DNA of 7,428 nucleotides, from positions 1 through 7,428 of the forward strand of contig JAIRZA010000230.1 of the NCBI GenBank assembly GCA_031267475.1, written 5' to 3'. This document shows, in pieces, positions 1 through 6,747 of this stretch. A program made the translations under genes and the position numbers. Position 1 is the stretch's first letter. Each line of letters starts with the position of its first letter. A model generated the notes under the pieces. The model was not told the DNA's origin. It ran no database searches and worked only from the letters and a program-made list of their open reading frames with translations. Source of the DNA: Spirochaetaceae bacterium (GTDB taxonomy: Bacteria > Spirochaetota > Spirochaetia > Treponematales > Breznakiellaceae).

Positions 1-27
1 TATCCCGATAGATTTTCTACAGTCAGT

Positions 28-78
28 GGAGTTTCGCCGTGCGAAACTCCGGAGCTGAACACGCTTTGCGTGTTCAGC
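28..78 (-). repeat. Composite palindromic repeat, left copy
   Basis: Two perfect palindromes lie side by side. Positions 28-50 have 10-base arms (GGAGTTTCGC and its complement) around the loop CGT. Positions 54-78 have 11-base arms (GCTGAACACGC and its complement) around the loop TTT. The block is the reverse complement of the first part of the repeat mosaic at 6655-6707: 35 bases (44-78 here) match exactly, after which the second palindrome differs in its inner bases. It ends 39 bases before the pyruvate kinase ATG. Positions 1-27 hold nothing I recognise. The sequence shows the palindromes directly; their function is unknown. Confidence 0.9.
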
Positions 79-102
79 CGTCTATAAATAATTATTAAAA
101 TT

Positions 103-111
103 TGGTATGAT
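103..111 (+). promoter_or_regulatory. Extended -10 promoter element for pyk
   Basis: TG at 103-104, one base, then TATGAT at 106-111 gives an extended -10 box with five of six consensus bases. No good -35 box lies 16-18 bases upstream, where the sequence is AT-rich (around 83-88). Only six T residues separate the box from the ATG at 118, so a start about seven bases downstream would fall on the ATG itself. No Shine-Dalgarno sequence is present in this gap, which fits leaderless initiation. This is a prediction from spacing alone. Confidence 0.45.
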
Positions 112-117
112 TTTTTT

Positions 118-1929
118 ATGAAATCCATAAGAAACACGCGAATAATCTGTACAATGGGCCCCGCGATAAAAACCGTTGACACGGCGCGCGCGCTTATCCG
201 CAAAGGGATGAACATAGCGCGGTTCAACTTTTCGCACGGCGACTACAAAGACAAGGCGGAGTCTATAGCGCTTGTCAGAAAAGCATCCGAACTAGAAGGA
301 ATTCCGGTCGCGCTGATGCTGGACACCAAAGGACCGGAAATACGCACCGGAGTAGTGAAAAACGGCGGTAATATCATCCTTGACCACGGCGAGACTGTGG
401 ATGTAATCGCCGAACTGGACGCCGAAAAACTGTATGGCAAAGACGGCGTATTTACGCAGAAAGAAGACGGAAAGACCCGCATCACCGTAAGCTACGAACT
501 TTTAGCGGACGATATTAAACCGGGAGCCAGAATCCTAATAGCGGACGGCATATTAGCCCTTGAATTCACCGGCATTGAAGGACGGGTAATACATTGCAAA
601 GTTGACGCGGGCGGAGAACTAGGCAGCCGGAAGAATGTCAACGTCTTGGGCGTACACACCCGCCTGCCCGCAATGTCGGAACAAGACATGAACGACCTGC
701 GCTTCGGGGCGGAGCAAGGATTGGATTATGTGGCGGCGTCTTTCATCCGAAAACGGCAGGATGTTACCACAATACAAAAATTCCTAGCCTCCATAGGCTC
801 GGACATGATCGTTATCTCAAAAATTGAAGACGACGAAGGACTGGAAAATATCGAAGATATAATCCGCGTATCCGCCGGAATAATGGTAGCCCGCGGCGAC
901 CTTGGAGTACAAATTCCGCCGGAGCAAGTACCTTTGGCGCAGAAACGCATAATCACACTCTGCAACAACGAAGGAAAGCCCGTTATAACAGCGACGCAGA
1001 TGCTCGATTCGATGATACGCAATCCCCGCCCCACACGCGCCGAAGCGGGAGACGTCGCCAACGCCATCCTTGACGGCAGCGATTGCGTAATGCTCTCCGG
1101 CGAGACGGCTAACGGCTCTTATCCCGAAGAAGCAGTTGAAACAATGGAGCGCATCGCGCTTACGGTGGAAGCGTCCGACATATACAGACGACAGCAACTG
1201 GAAAGACGGGCGATTCTGACACGCAACGCCGATATGCAGCAGTCAATAGCGGAATCCGCCGTGCTTATTTCTGAAAGAATCAAAGCCGCCTGCATAATCG
1301 TGCCCACGCTTTCCGGCAATACGGCGCGGCTTGTAAGCAAGTACCGTCCGCAGAAGCCCATCATAGGAGCAGCGCCAAGCGACAAAATACGCCGCCGGAT
1401 GCTGTTGTACTGGGGCATTGTCCCGCTCGCCGTACAAACCGAATACGACAGCGAGGCCACCATACAAGGGGCGCAGAGCGCGGCCATAAAAGAAGGATTC
1501 ATCAAAGTATCTGATAAAGTCGTCTTCACCGCGGGCATACCCGTCAATTCGCCGAACACGGCCAACACAATACGAATCCATGTCGTAGGAAAAATCATTG
1601 GACGCGGGCAGCGCGGATTTGGCGGACGGTGCGCAGGCCGAATCGTAAAAGCTAACACACTCAGCGAAGCGTCTTACGTACTGCGCAACAACGGCGGCGA
1701 AATACTACTGACACACACCCTTGACAGTTCGTTTACCCCCATCATCAGAATCGCGAGCGGCATAATCGTGGAAGGCACATCCGAGTTCTCCCGCTCCATG
1801 CTCAAAACGATAAACCCGAACATCGTTTATATATCGCAGGTAGAAAAAGCCATGAGCCGGATTGAAGAACATTCTACTGTTACGATAGACGGCGATGAAA
1901 AGATCATTTACGAAGGGACAATAGAATAA
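118..1929 (+). CDS. pyk: Pyruvate kinase with C-terminal extra domain
   Basis: This cytosolic enzyme transfers phosphate from phosphoenolpyruvate to ADP, the last step of glycolysis. The 603-residue product has every core signature: TRIICTMGP (7-15), ARFNFSHG (34-41), LDTKGPEIRTG (68-78), the catalytic lysine and metal-binding glutamate in SKIE (234-237), ARGD with metal ligand Asp261 (258-261), PTRAEAGDVANAILDG (305-320) and MLSGET (325-330). Thr70, Glu74 and Thr77 in the DTKGPEIRT stretch match the potassium-dependent class. The core ends near 491. Residues about 492-603 form the extra C-terminal domain known from Bacillus and Geobacillus enzymes, related to the phosphohistidine domain of PEP synthase and PPDK. 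The usual TSH triad aligns here with TSE (554-556), so the histidine is lost. The ATG is the natural start because homology begins within a few residues, although no ribosome-binding site precedes it. The gene appears to be transcribed alone. Confidence 0.97.
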   Translation: MKSIRNTRIICTMGPAIKTVDTARALIRKGMNIARFNFSHGDYKDKAESIALVRKASELEGIPVALMLDTKGPEIRTGVVKNGGNIILDHGETVDVIAELDAEKLYGKDGVFTQKEDGKTRITVSYELLADDIKPGARILIADGILALEFTGIEGRVIHCKVDAGGELGSRKNVNVLGVHTRLPAMSEQDMNDLRFGAEQGLDYVAASFIRKRQDVTTIQKFLASIGSDMIVISKIEDDEGLENIEDIIRVSAGIMVARGDLGVQIPPEQVPLAQKRIITLCNNEGKPVITATQMLDSMIRNPRPTRAEAGDVANAILDGSDCVMLSGETANGSYPEEAVETMERIALTVEASDIYRRQQLERRAILTRNADMQQSIAESAVLISERIKAACIIVPTLSGNTARLVSKYRPQKPIIGAAPSDKIRRRMLLYWGIVPLAVQTEYDSEATIQGAQSAAIKEGFIKVSDKVVFTAGIPVNSPNTANTIRIHVVGKIIGRGQRGFGGRCAGRIVKANTLSEASYVLRNNGGEILLTHTLDSSFTPIIRIASGIIVEGTSEFSRSMLKTINPNIVYISQVEKAMSRIEEHSTVTIDGDEKIIYEGTIE

Positions 1930-1933
1930 GCGC

Positions 1934-1962
1934 TTGAAAACGCCTATTTGTTCTGTTAAATT
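1934..1962 (+). promoter_or_regulatory. Candidate sigma70-type promoter for the three-gene cluster
   Basis: TTGAAA (1934-1939) and TAAATT (1957-1962) are separated by exactly 17 bases, and a TG at 1954-1955 provides an extended -10. The matches to consensus are five of six and four of six. A transcript would begin near 1969 and carry a leader of about 120 bases that contains the hairpin at 1975-2008. The match is moderate and could be chance in an AT-rich spacer. Confidence 0.35.
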
Positions 1963-1974
1963 GGATTGATACAC

Positions 1975-2008
1975 GCTCTGTTTCAGGACTTTGACTCCGA
2001 AACAGAGC
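1975..2008 (+). other. Perfect 10-bp hairpin in the pyk-ATPase spacer
   Basis: The arms GCTCTGTTTC (1975-1984) and GAAACAGAGC (1999-2008) pair perfectly around a 14-base loop, within which GGA and TCC can add three more pairs. There is no T tract directly after either side, so it is not a canonical intrinsic terminator on either strand. It could still slow or end pyk transcription, act as a leader structure for the downstream cluster, or be an operator palindrome. It does not share the sequence of the repeats at 28-78 and 6655-6957. Confidence 0.6.
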
Positions 2009-2076
2009 TATCAAAAACGTGATTATTACAAGGATAAGGCCGGTCAAGACCAGCCGCGCATTGTGCTTGATAAATT

Positions 2077-2083
2077 AAGGAGA
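2077..2083 (+). promoter_or_regulatory. Shine-Dalgarno site of the ATPase gene
   Basis: AAGGAGA ends five bases before the ATG at 2089. It is the best-placed ribosome-binding site in the window and fixes the start of the ATPase gene. Confidence 0.8.
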
Positions 2084-2088
2084 TTTCG

Positions 2089-2787
2089 ATGGTAAAAAAA
2101 GAGCTTGTACAGCGCAGTCCCGTCAGGTTGCTTGAAAAAGTTATTGAAGGCGGCTTAAAAGCAGGCGAGATAGGCGTTCTAGCAGCGCCTAAAGGGATAG
2201 GAAAAACTTCGGTGCTGGTGCAAATCGCGCTGGATAAGTTATTGCAGGGCAAGAAGGTCATTCATATTTCATTCAATCAGCACGCCAGCTATGTTCAAAC
2301 TTGGTATGAAAATCTTTTTGAAGAAATTGCCAAAAAAAAGCAGTTGGAAAATGAACGCGATGTAGCCGATGAGCTTATACGCAACCGCGTTTTGATGAAT
2401 TTTAATCAGGAAAGTGTAAACAGCGATGTAATACGCCGCAGTCTTAAATCAATGATAATTGAAGGCGGATTTAAGGCCGATTCAATAATCATCGACGGTT
2501 TCGATTTTTCATGCGCGGAGCGCGGACGGATTGCTACATTAAAAGACTTTGCTAAAGAGCTGGGCATATCGGTCTGGTACAGTTGCGATATTACAGGCGT
2601 ACCGGATTACGACAAGCACGGCATCCCCGCTGTTTTAAAAGATTTTGAAGACCTCGTTGATGTAGTCATCATACTCGAATCCAAGCCGGCTCATACCGAA
2701 CTGCTGGTTGCAAAAGAGCATGGAAACTATCATACCGAAAACGTTGTCCATTTGGATACAAAAACATTGTTGATTCTGGAGGACTGA
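2089..2787 (+). CDS. Small P-loop ATPase, KaiC/RecA-like, unknown role
   Basis: The 232-residue soluble protein has a Walker A motif APKGIGKTS (33-41; Lys39 and Thr40 would bind ATP phosphate and magnesium) and a Walker B strand DSIIIDGFD (131-139, Asp136). The order GEIGVLAAPKGIGKTSVLVQIALDKLL, then a charged helix (about 65-100), then Walker B, resembles the single ATPase domains of KaiC, RadA and DnaB rather than ABC proteins. There is no signal peptide, membrane helix, zinc finger or obvious DNA-binding appendix, and the length covers little beyond one ATPase core. It opens a tight cluster, 11 bases ahead of the glycosyltransferase gene. That suggests co-transcription but does not tell its job. 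I do not recognise a named family. ATP binding is well supported; hydrolysis and any partner are inference. Confidence 0.85.
   Translation: MVKKELVQRSPVRLLEKVIEGGLKAGEIGVLAAPKGIGKTSVLVQIALDKLLQGKKVIHISFNQHASYVQTWYENLFEEIAKKKQLENERDVADELIRNRVLMNFNQESVNSDVIRRSLKSMIIEGGFKADSIIIDGFDFSCAERGRIATLKDFAKELGISVWYSCDITGVPDYDKHGIPAVLKDFEDLVDVVIILESKPAHTELLVAKEHGNYHTENVVHLDTKTLLILED
2778..2783 (+). promoter_or_regulatory. Distant ribosome-binding site of the glycosyltransferase gene
   Basis: GGAGGA lies inside the last codons of the ATPase gene, 15 bases before the ATG at 2799, longer than the usual 5-9. The later in-frame ATGs at 2838 and 2868 have no such site. Translational coupling to the ATPase gene, whose stop is 11 bases upstream of the ATG, may help initiation. 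Confidence 0.5.
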
Positions 2788-2798
2788 AAACCGCATAT

Positions 2799-3794
2799 AT
2801 GTCCGTTAAAACCGCTGATAAAAGCGGCGACACCGCCATGAATAACGCCGTCTTACGTAAAACACCTATGATTTCTCTTGTTGTGCCTTGTTTTAATGAA
2901 GAGTCGGCTATAAAACTCTTGTACGAAGAGACATTGAATGTTCTGGAAAAAGGCGAAGGCATTACGGATTTAGAATTCATTTTTGTTGACGACGGCTCAA
3001 AAGACGCCACCCTTGAAGAGCTGCGGAAATACGCCGCGCTGGACAGCCGTGTGCGCTACCTGTCATTTTCGCGCAACTTCGGCAAAGAGGCGGCGCTGTT
3101 TGCCGGACTTTCGGAGGCTGCCGGAGATTTTGTCGTTACCCTTGACGCGGACTTGCAGGACCCGCCCTCGTTGATTCCAGATATGCTGAACACCGTGCGC
3201 AGTAACGAGTACGACTGCGCCGCCACGCGGCGGGTTACACGAAAAGGCGAGCCTTTAATAAGGTCTTTCTTTGCGCGGTGTTTTTATTATTTAATGGCAA
3301 AACTTGCGGATGTCGAAGTAGTCGATGGGGCGCGTGATTTCAGACTCATGAGCCGCGTATACGTGGACGCGATTCTAGCGCTGAAAGAACGCAACAGGTT
3401 TTCAAAAGGCATATTTCCGTGGATAGGCTTCAAGACAAAATGGTTTGAATACGAAAACAGGGAACGCAGCGCCGGCGAAACAAAATGGTCGTTCTGGAAG
3501 CTGGTCATATATGCGTTCAACGGGATAATCGCGTTTTCTTCCAAACCGCTTGCGATAGCTTCGGTCTTTGGCATTTTGATTTTTTTGGCCTCTCTTATTT
3601 TAATCGCCATAATCGTAATTAGAAAGGCAACAGGCCATGTGGTAAATGTAGACGGCTGGGCTTCCACAACTTGTATTATTTTGCTTACAAGCGGCATACA
3701 ACTTTTCAGCGTTGGTGTTTTAGGCCAGTACATCGCTAAAACATACACCGAAGTTAAACACCGCCCCCATTACATCATAAGGGAAGCGTCCTAA
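2799..3794 (+). CDS. Polyprenyl-phosphate glycosyltransferase, GtrB/DPM1-like (GT2)
   Basis: This family moves a sugar from a nucleotide sugar to undecaprenyl phosphate on the inner face of the cytoplasmic membrane, supplying lipid-linked sugar for glycan or lipid modification. In the 331-residue product, the GT-A fold is marked by SLVVPCFNEE (26-35), FVDDGSKDAT (62-71), FSRNFGKEAAL (90-100), the metal-binding DADLQDPPS (116-124), GARDFRLMSR (177-186) and RNRFSKGIFPW (198-208). Two hydrophobic helices follow (about 250-273 and 288-311), as is typical of GtrB and YfdH. The length matches the family. Residues 1-23 precede the fold and are not typical, so translation might begin at Met14 (2838) or Met24 (2868). 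I keep 2799 because only it has a GGAGG upstream. The sugar cannot be told from sequence. No GtrA-like flippase or glycan-modifying GT-C partner is next to it. Confidence 0.93.
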   Translation: MSVKTADKSGDTAMNNAVLRKTPMISLVVPCFNEESAIKLLYEETLNVLEKGEGITDLEFIFVDDGSKDATLEELRKYAALDSRVRYLSFSRNFGKEAALFAGLSEAAGDFVVTLDADLQDPPSLIPDMLNTVRSNEYDCAATRRVTRKGEPLIRSFFARCFYYLMAKLADVEVVDGARDFRLMSRVYVDAILALKERNRFSKGIFPWIGFKTKWFEYENRERSAGETKWSFWKLVIYAFNGIIAFSSKPLAIASVFGILIFLASLILIAIIVIRKATGHVVNVDGWASTTCIILLTSGIQLFSVGVLGQYIAKTYTEVKHRPHYIIREAS

Positions 3795-3807
3795 AAACAG
3801 GAGTTAT

Positions 3808-3811
3808 AAGG
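3808..3811 (+). promoter_or_regulatory. Ribosome-binding site of ilvB
   Basis: AAGG ends eight bases before the ATG at 3820. A stronger AGGAG (3799-3803) lies 16 bases away, probably too far to act in the standard way. An in-frame TAG sits immediately before the ATG (3817-3819), so translation cannot begin further upstream. Confidence 0.5.
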
Positions 3812-3819
3812 TTAATTAG

Positions 3820-5604
3820 ATGGAGTATTCAGGCGCGCGTATTTTGATAGAAGCCCTTGTTGAACAAGGCGTGGATACGGTTTTTGGCTATCCGGGAGGG
3901 TCGGTTCTTTTTATCTATGACGAATTATACAAAAATTCGGACAGAATAAGACATATCCTCGTCAGCCACGAACAACACGCCGCGCACGCGGCTGACGGCT
4001 ATGCGCGGTCAACCGGAAAAACCGGAGTCTGCATAGCGACATCCGGGCCGGGCGCTACAAATCTTGTTACCGGTATCGCTACCGCGTACATGGATTCCGT
4101 GCCGCTAGTCGCGATAACGGGCAACGTAGCGACAAATCTGCTTGGAAAAGACAGTTTTCAAGAAGTTGATATTGCCGGAGTTACGATGCCCGTTGTCAAG
4201 CACAACTGGATTGTTAAAGACGCGGCGGAACTTGCGGAAGTCGTCCGCGAAGCCTTCATTGTTGCGAATTCAGGCAGGCCGGGACCGGTTTTGATTGATA
4301 TACCCAAAGATGTAACATCCAATTTTGCCGAATGGACGCCGTCAAAAGTTGACACGGCGGCGATTGACGAGACGCTGCAAGGAAGCGCGGCGGCCGGGCG
4401 GGCGCGAAGACTTTCGGCGCGAAATATGCGGAAATCTTTCAGCGGCGCGGACATAGAACAGGCGGTTTTGATGATTCGCGGCGCGAAACATCCGTTTATT
4501 TACGCGGGCGGCGGCGTAATAAGCTCCGGCGCTTGCGACGAACTAAAGGCTTTCGCGGAACGTATAAAGGCTCCCGTAGCGCTCACACTCATGGCGCTGG
4601 GGGCTTTGGACTGTGATAATCCGTTCTGTACCGGCATGATAGGGATGCACGGGACGGTCGCGTCTAATAAAGCTGTGCAAAAATCAGACCTATTGATAAC
4701 CATAGGGGCGCGTTTTTCAGACCGCGTTACAAGCCGCACGGAAATTTTCGCCAAAAACGCAAAAATACTTCAATTCGACATAGACCCCGCCGAGATTAAC
4801 AAAAATATACAGACTAATTTTGAGATTACGGGCAACATTAAACTCATACTGCGGCGGATATTGGAAGCGCTGGCGCAGAGTTCTGCGCAGGACTTTGCGC
4901 CGGACGCGGCGAGCGGCTGGCTGGAAGAGATTGTCCGGTGGAAAGCTAAAATCCCTAAGGCGCATCATAGGGAAACAGAACTGCATCCACGTTTCATCAT
5001 CGAAGAGACCGGAAAAAGACTTGGCGCTGAATCTATTGTTGTAACGGATGTGGGGCAGCATCAAATGTGGGCGGCGCAGTTTTATCCGCATAAAAGACCC
5101 CGCGCGTTTTTAAGCTCCGGCGGGCTTGGAACTATGGGATTCGGACTCGGCGCGGCGCTGGGCGCTAAAATCGCCAATCCTAAATGTCCGGTGGTTTTGA
5201 TGACGGGGGACGGATCGTTTCGCATGAACTGCGCGGAGCTTTCCACGCTTGCCGCCTATAAAATCCCGGTGCTGATCATTATCTTCAACAATAAAACGCT
5301 GGGTATGGTGCGCCAATGGCAGCAACTGTTCTATGACGGGCGCTATTCCGAGACAACGCTGGACAGACCGCCGGATTTTGTCAAATTGGCGGAGGCTTAT
5401 AGCGTTCCCGCTTACCGCGCCGTGGATGAAAAGAGCTTCATGAACGCGCTGGACGCGGCGCTTTCCGACAACGCCAACGGTGTTACGACTCTGATTGACG
5501 CGATTATCGATATAGACGAGATGGTTCTGCCTATGGTGCCGGGCGGTAAACCGGTGGACGAGCAGCTTATGCAGCTGCCCGCCCGCCCGCCGGAAAAATC
5601 CTAG
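3820..5604 (+). CDS. ilvB: Acetolactate synthase, catalytic (large) subunit
   Basis: This thiamine-diphosphate enzyme condenses two pyruvates to acetolactate, or pyruvate with 2-oxobutyrate, at the start of valine, leucine and isoleucine synthesis. The 594-residue product shows the three expected domains. The N-terminal pyrimidine-binding domain has FGYPGG (22-27) and catalytic Glu51 in SHEQHAAHAADGYAR. The central FAD-binding-type domain has YAGGGV (228-233) and GARFSDRVT (296-304). The C-terminal diphosphate-binding domain has GDGSFRMN (463-470) and the paired asparagines at 490-491. RFSDRVT and the overall length favour the anabolic FAD type over catabolic AlsS. Residues about 186-206 form a basic, alanine-rich linker. 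The gene follows the glycosyltransferase gene by 25 bases and probably shares its transcript. No ilvN regulatory subunit lies on either side. The gene ends in a four-base overlap with the converging radical SAM gene. Confidence 0.96.
   Translation: MEYSGARILIEALVEQGVDTVFGYPGGSVLFIYDELYKNSDRIRHILVSHEQHAAHAADGYARSTGKTGVCIATSGPGATNLVTGIATAYMDSVPLVAITGNVATNLLGKDSFQEVDIAGVTMPVVKHNWIVKDAAELAEVVREAFIVANSGRPGPVLIDIPKDVTSNFAEWTPSKVDTAAIDETLQGSAAAGRARRLSARNMRKSFSGADIEQAVLMIRGAKHPFIYAGGGVISSGACDELKAFAERIKAPVALTLMALGALDCDNPFCTGMIGMHGTVASNKAVQKSDLLITIGARFSDRVTSRTEIFAKNAKILQFDIDPAEINKNIQTNFEITGNIKLILRRILEALAQSSAQDFAPDAASGWLEEIVRWKAKIPKAHHRETELHPRFIIEETGKRLGAESIVVTDVGQHQMWAAQFYPHKRPRAFLSSGGLGTMGFGLGAALGAKIANPKCPVVLMTGDGSFRMNCAELSTLAAYKIPVLIIIFNNKTLGMVRQWQQLFYDGRYSETTLDRPPDFVKLAEAYSVPAYRAVDEKSFMNALDAALSDNANGVTTLIDAIIDIDEMVLPMVPGGKPVDEQLMQLPARPPEKS
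5601..5604. other. Shared CTAG carrying two opposing stop codons
   Basis: TAG on the plus strand (5602-5604) ends ilvB. The complement of CTA (5601-5603) gives TAG on the minus strand and ends the radical SAM gene. The palindrome thus serves both, and no space remains for a terminator between the genes. Confidence 0.95.
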
Positions 5605-6647
5605 ATAAAGTTTTTAGCGCCGTTTAGAGACTCCAAAAGTATGGGAACGCTGCGTACACCATGCAGAAACATACTCAAATCGCGGTACCAGCTCATATTA
5701 CAGTCATTGCAAGGCGGCATACAAAGGTCGCTTTCCTTCATATTTTCGTCAAGAATGTTGCCAAGTGTTTTTGAAAGCTGCATACAGGGGTGAACATCAA
5801 AAAACCAGTCCAAAAACAATACATGATTCCCGCCCAAACACTGATAATCTATTGTAGCCGGGTCTTGAAGATAGTTTATGATATTTTGCATAGCGATAGC
5901 GGAATTAATGATGCCGTACTTCCCGGATTTACGCAGTCTGACAGCTTCGCGCATCCCGTGAATTACACTCTCGCGTGAAAGGCTGACACCCTCGCCGCCT
6001 AGCGGGTACACTTCGGATTTCGAAAAAGTAGGATAATTGAATGATACAAAATCGTATCCCATATTTTTCGCGCGGACGCAGACTTCCTCAAGTTTATCAT
6101 AATTGTCGTTCCAAATAAGCACAGATGCCATCGTTTTAAGGCTTGTTTGTTTGATCATCTCGAAAGCGCGGGACATTTCGTCCATAATATCCGGTATTTT
6201 ACGCGATTCCGACATGGTAACCGGATCGCCTGAATCAAATGAGATGCTCAGAACATCGCAGCCCGCGCCTTCAAGCCGTTTCAGAATGTCGTTGCGCGTC
6301 AAAAGCGAAGGCGCGGCGTTCAACACGGCGTTATTCATCCGGCGTTTTGTCGCCCGCTCTACAAAAGCAATAACATCAGGGTGGAGCAAAGGCTCTCCGC
6401 CTGTTATCGTCAGATGCGATACGCCAAAACTTGCCAGCCGGTCTATCGCATTGAGCGCTTTTTCTTTATCTACAAATATTTTTGGATGCTGTTTCCAAAT
6501 GTCGCAAAACGAGCATTTTGCTATGCAGGCGTTGGTAATCGCAAATTCCGTGAAACGCAGCCGTCCCTGCATAAATTTCTTAATAAGATTCCGTTTTTTC
6601 CCTTTTGCCATGCCTAAATTCTTGTACGAATCCACAAAAAGATTCAA
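5601..6647 (-). CDS. Radical SAM protein with C-terminal cysteine motif, substrate unknown
   Basis: The 348-residue protein has the radical SAM cluster motif C-x3-C-x2-C at Cys41, Cys45 and Cys48 (CIAKCSFCDIW) and the SAM-binding GGEP (83-86) after the second strand. These support reductive cleavage of S-adenosylmethionine by a 4Fe-4S cluster in the cytosol. A second cysteine set, Cys270, Cys288, Cys309, Cys313 and Cys316, lies in the last quarter and ends in C-x3-C-x2-C. It looks like a SPASM- or twitch-type site for an auxiliary cluster. Such enzymes often modify peptides or cofactors, but no precursor peptide is visible nearby, so the substrate is unknown. The longest frame starts with TTG at 6647 and has no ribosome-binding site. 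An ATG at 6611 (Met13) is a good alternative giving 336 residues. An in-frame stop inside the palindrome at 6655-6679 bars any longer protein. Confidence 0.88.
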   Translation of the reverse strand: MNLFVDSYKNLGMAKGKKRNLIKKFMQGRLRFTEFAITNACIAKCSFCDIWKQHPKIFVDKEKALNAIDRLASFGVSHLTITGGEPLLHPDVIAFVERATKRRMNNAVLNAAPSLLTRNDILKRLEGAGCDVLSISFDSGDPVTMSESRKIPDIMDEMSRAFEMIKQTSLKTMASVLIWNDNYDKLEEVCVRAKNMGYDFVSFNYPTFSKSEVYPLGGEGVSLSRESVIHGMREAVRLRKSGKYGIINSAIAMQNIINYLQDPATIDYQCLGGNHVLFLDWFFDVHPCMQLSKTLGNILDENMKESDLCMPPCNDCNMSWYRDLSMFLHGVRSVPILLESLNGAKNFI

Positions 6648-6654
6648 GGTATTG

Positions 6655-6679
6655 GCTGAACACGCAAAGCGTGTTCAGC
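6655..6679 (+). repeat. Palindrome with 11-bp stem, loop AAA
   Basis: Arms GCTGAACACGC and its exact complement surround AAA. It is the reverse complement of 54-78. Its near edge is seven bases upstream of the TTG start of the radical SAM gene, so it lies in that gene's 5' region. Confidence 0.95.
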
Positions 6680-6682
6680 TCC

Positions 6683-6707
6683 GGAGTTTGCGCGGAGCGC
6701 AAACTCC
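6683..6707 (+). repeat. Palindrome with 11-bp stem, loop GGA
   Basis: Arms GGAGTTTGCGC and its exact complement surround GGA. The outer seven bases (GGAGTTT) are common to the other members, while the inner GCGC differs from their CGC. Both arms changed together, as expected if pairing is maintained. Confidence 0.95.
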
Positions 6708-6747
6708 ATGCCTTTCTCGGTGAGACTCCGGCGCTTACGGGATACTA

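Noticed and set aside
817..1197. Minus-strand reading frames of more than 100 codons inside pyk
   Set aside because: They are antisense to a gene with complete pyruvate kinase motifs and carry no recognisable domain or start signal.
1975..2008. A canonical intrinsic terminator for pyk
   Set aside because: The stem is perfect, but no run of T follows on the plus strand (TATCAAAAACG) and none follows on the minus strand.
1991..2027. A promoter with TTGACT at 1991-1996
   Set aside because: The -35-like box lies in the hairpin loop, and no -10 box is found at 16-19 bases; the nearest AT-rich candidate is too far.
2009..2088. A riboswitch or T-box ahead of the ATPase cluster
   Set aside because: I see no conserved riboswitch core, T-box bulge or terminator/antiterminator pair, only the one hairpin upstream.
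6103..6723. A 206-codon plus-strand frame opposite the radical SAM gene
   Set aside because: The minus strand carries the clear C-x3-C-x2-C and GGEP motifs, and the plus frame runs into the repeats with no family features.
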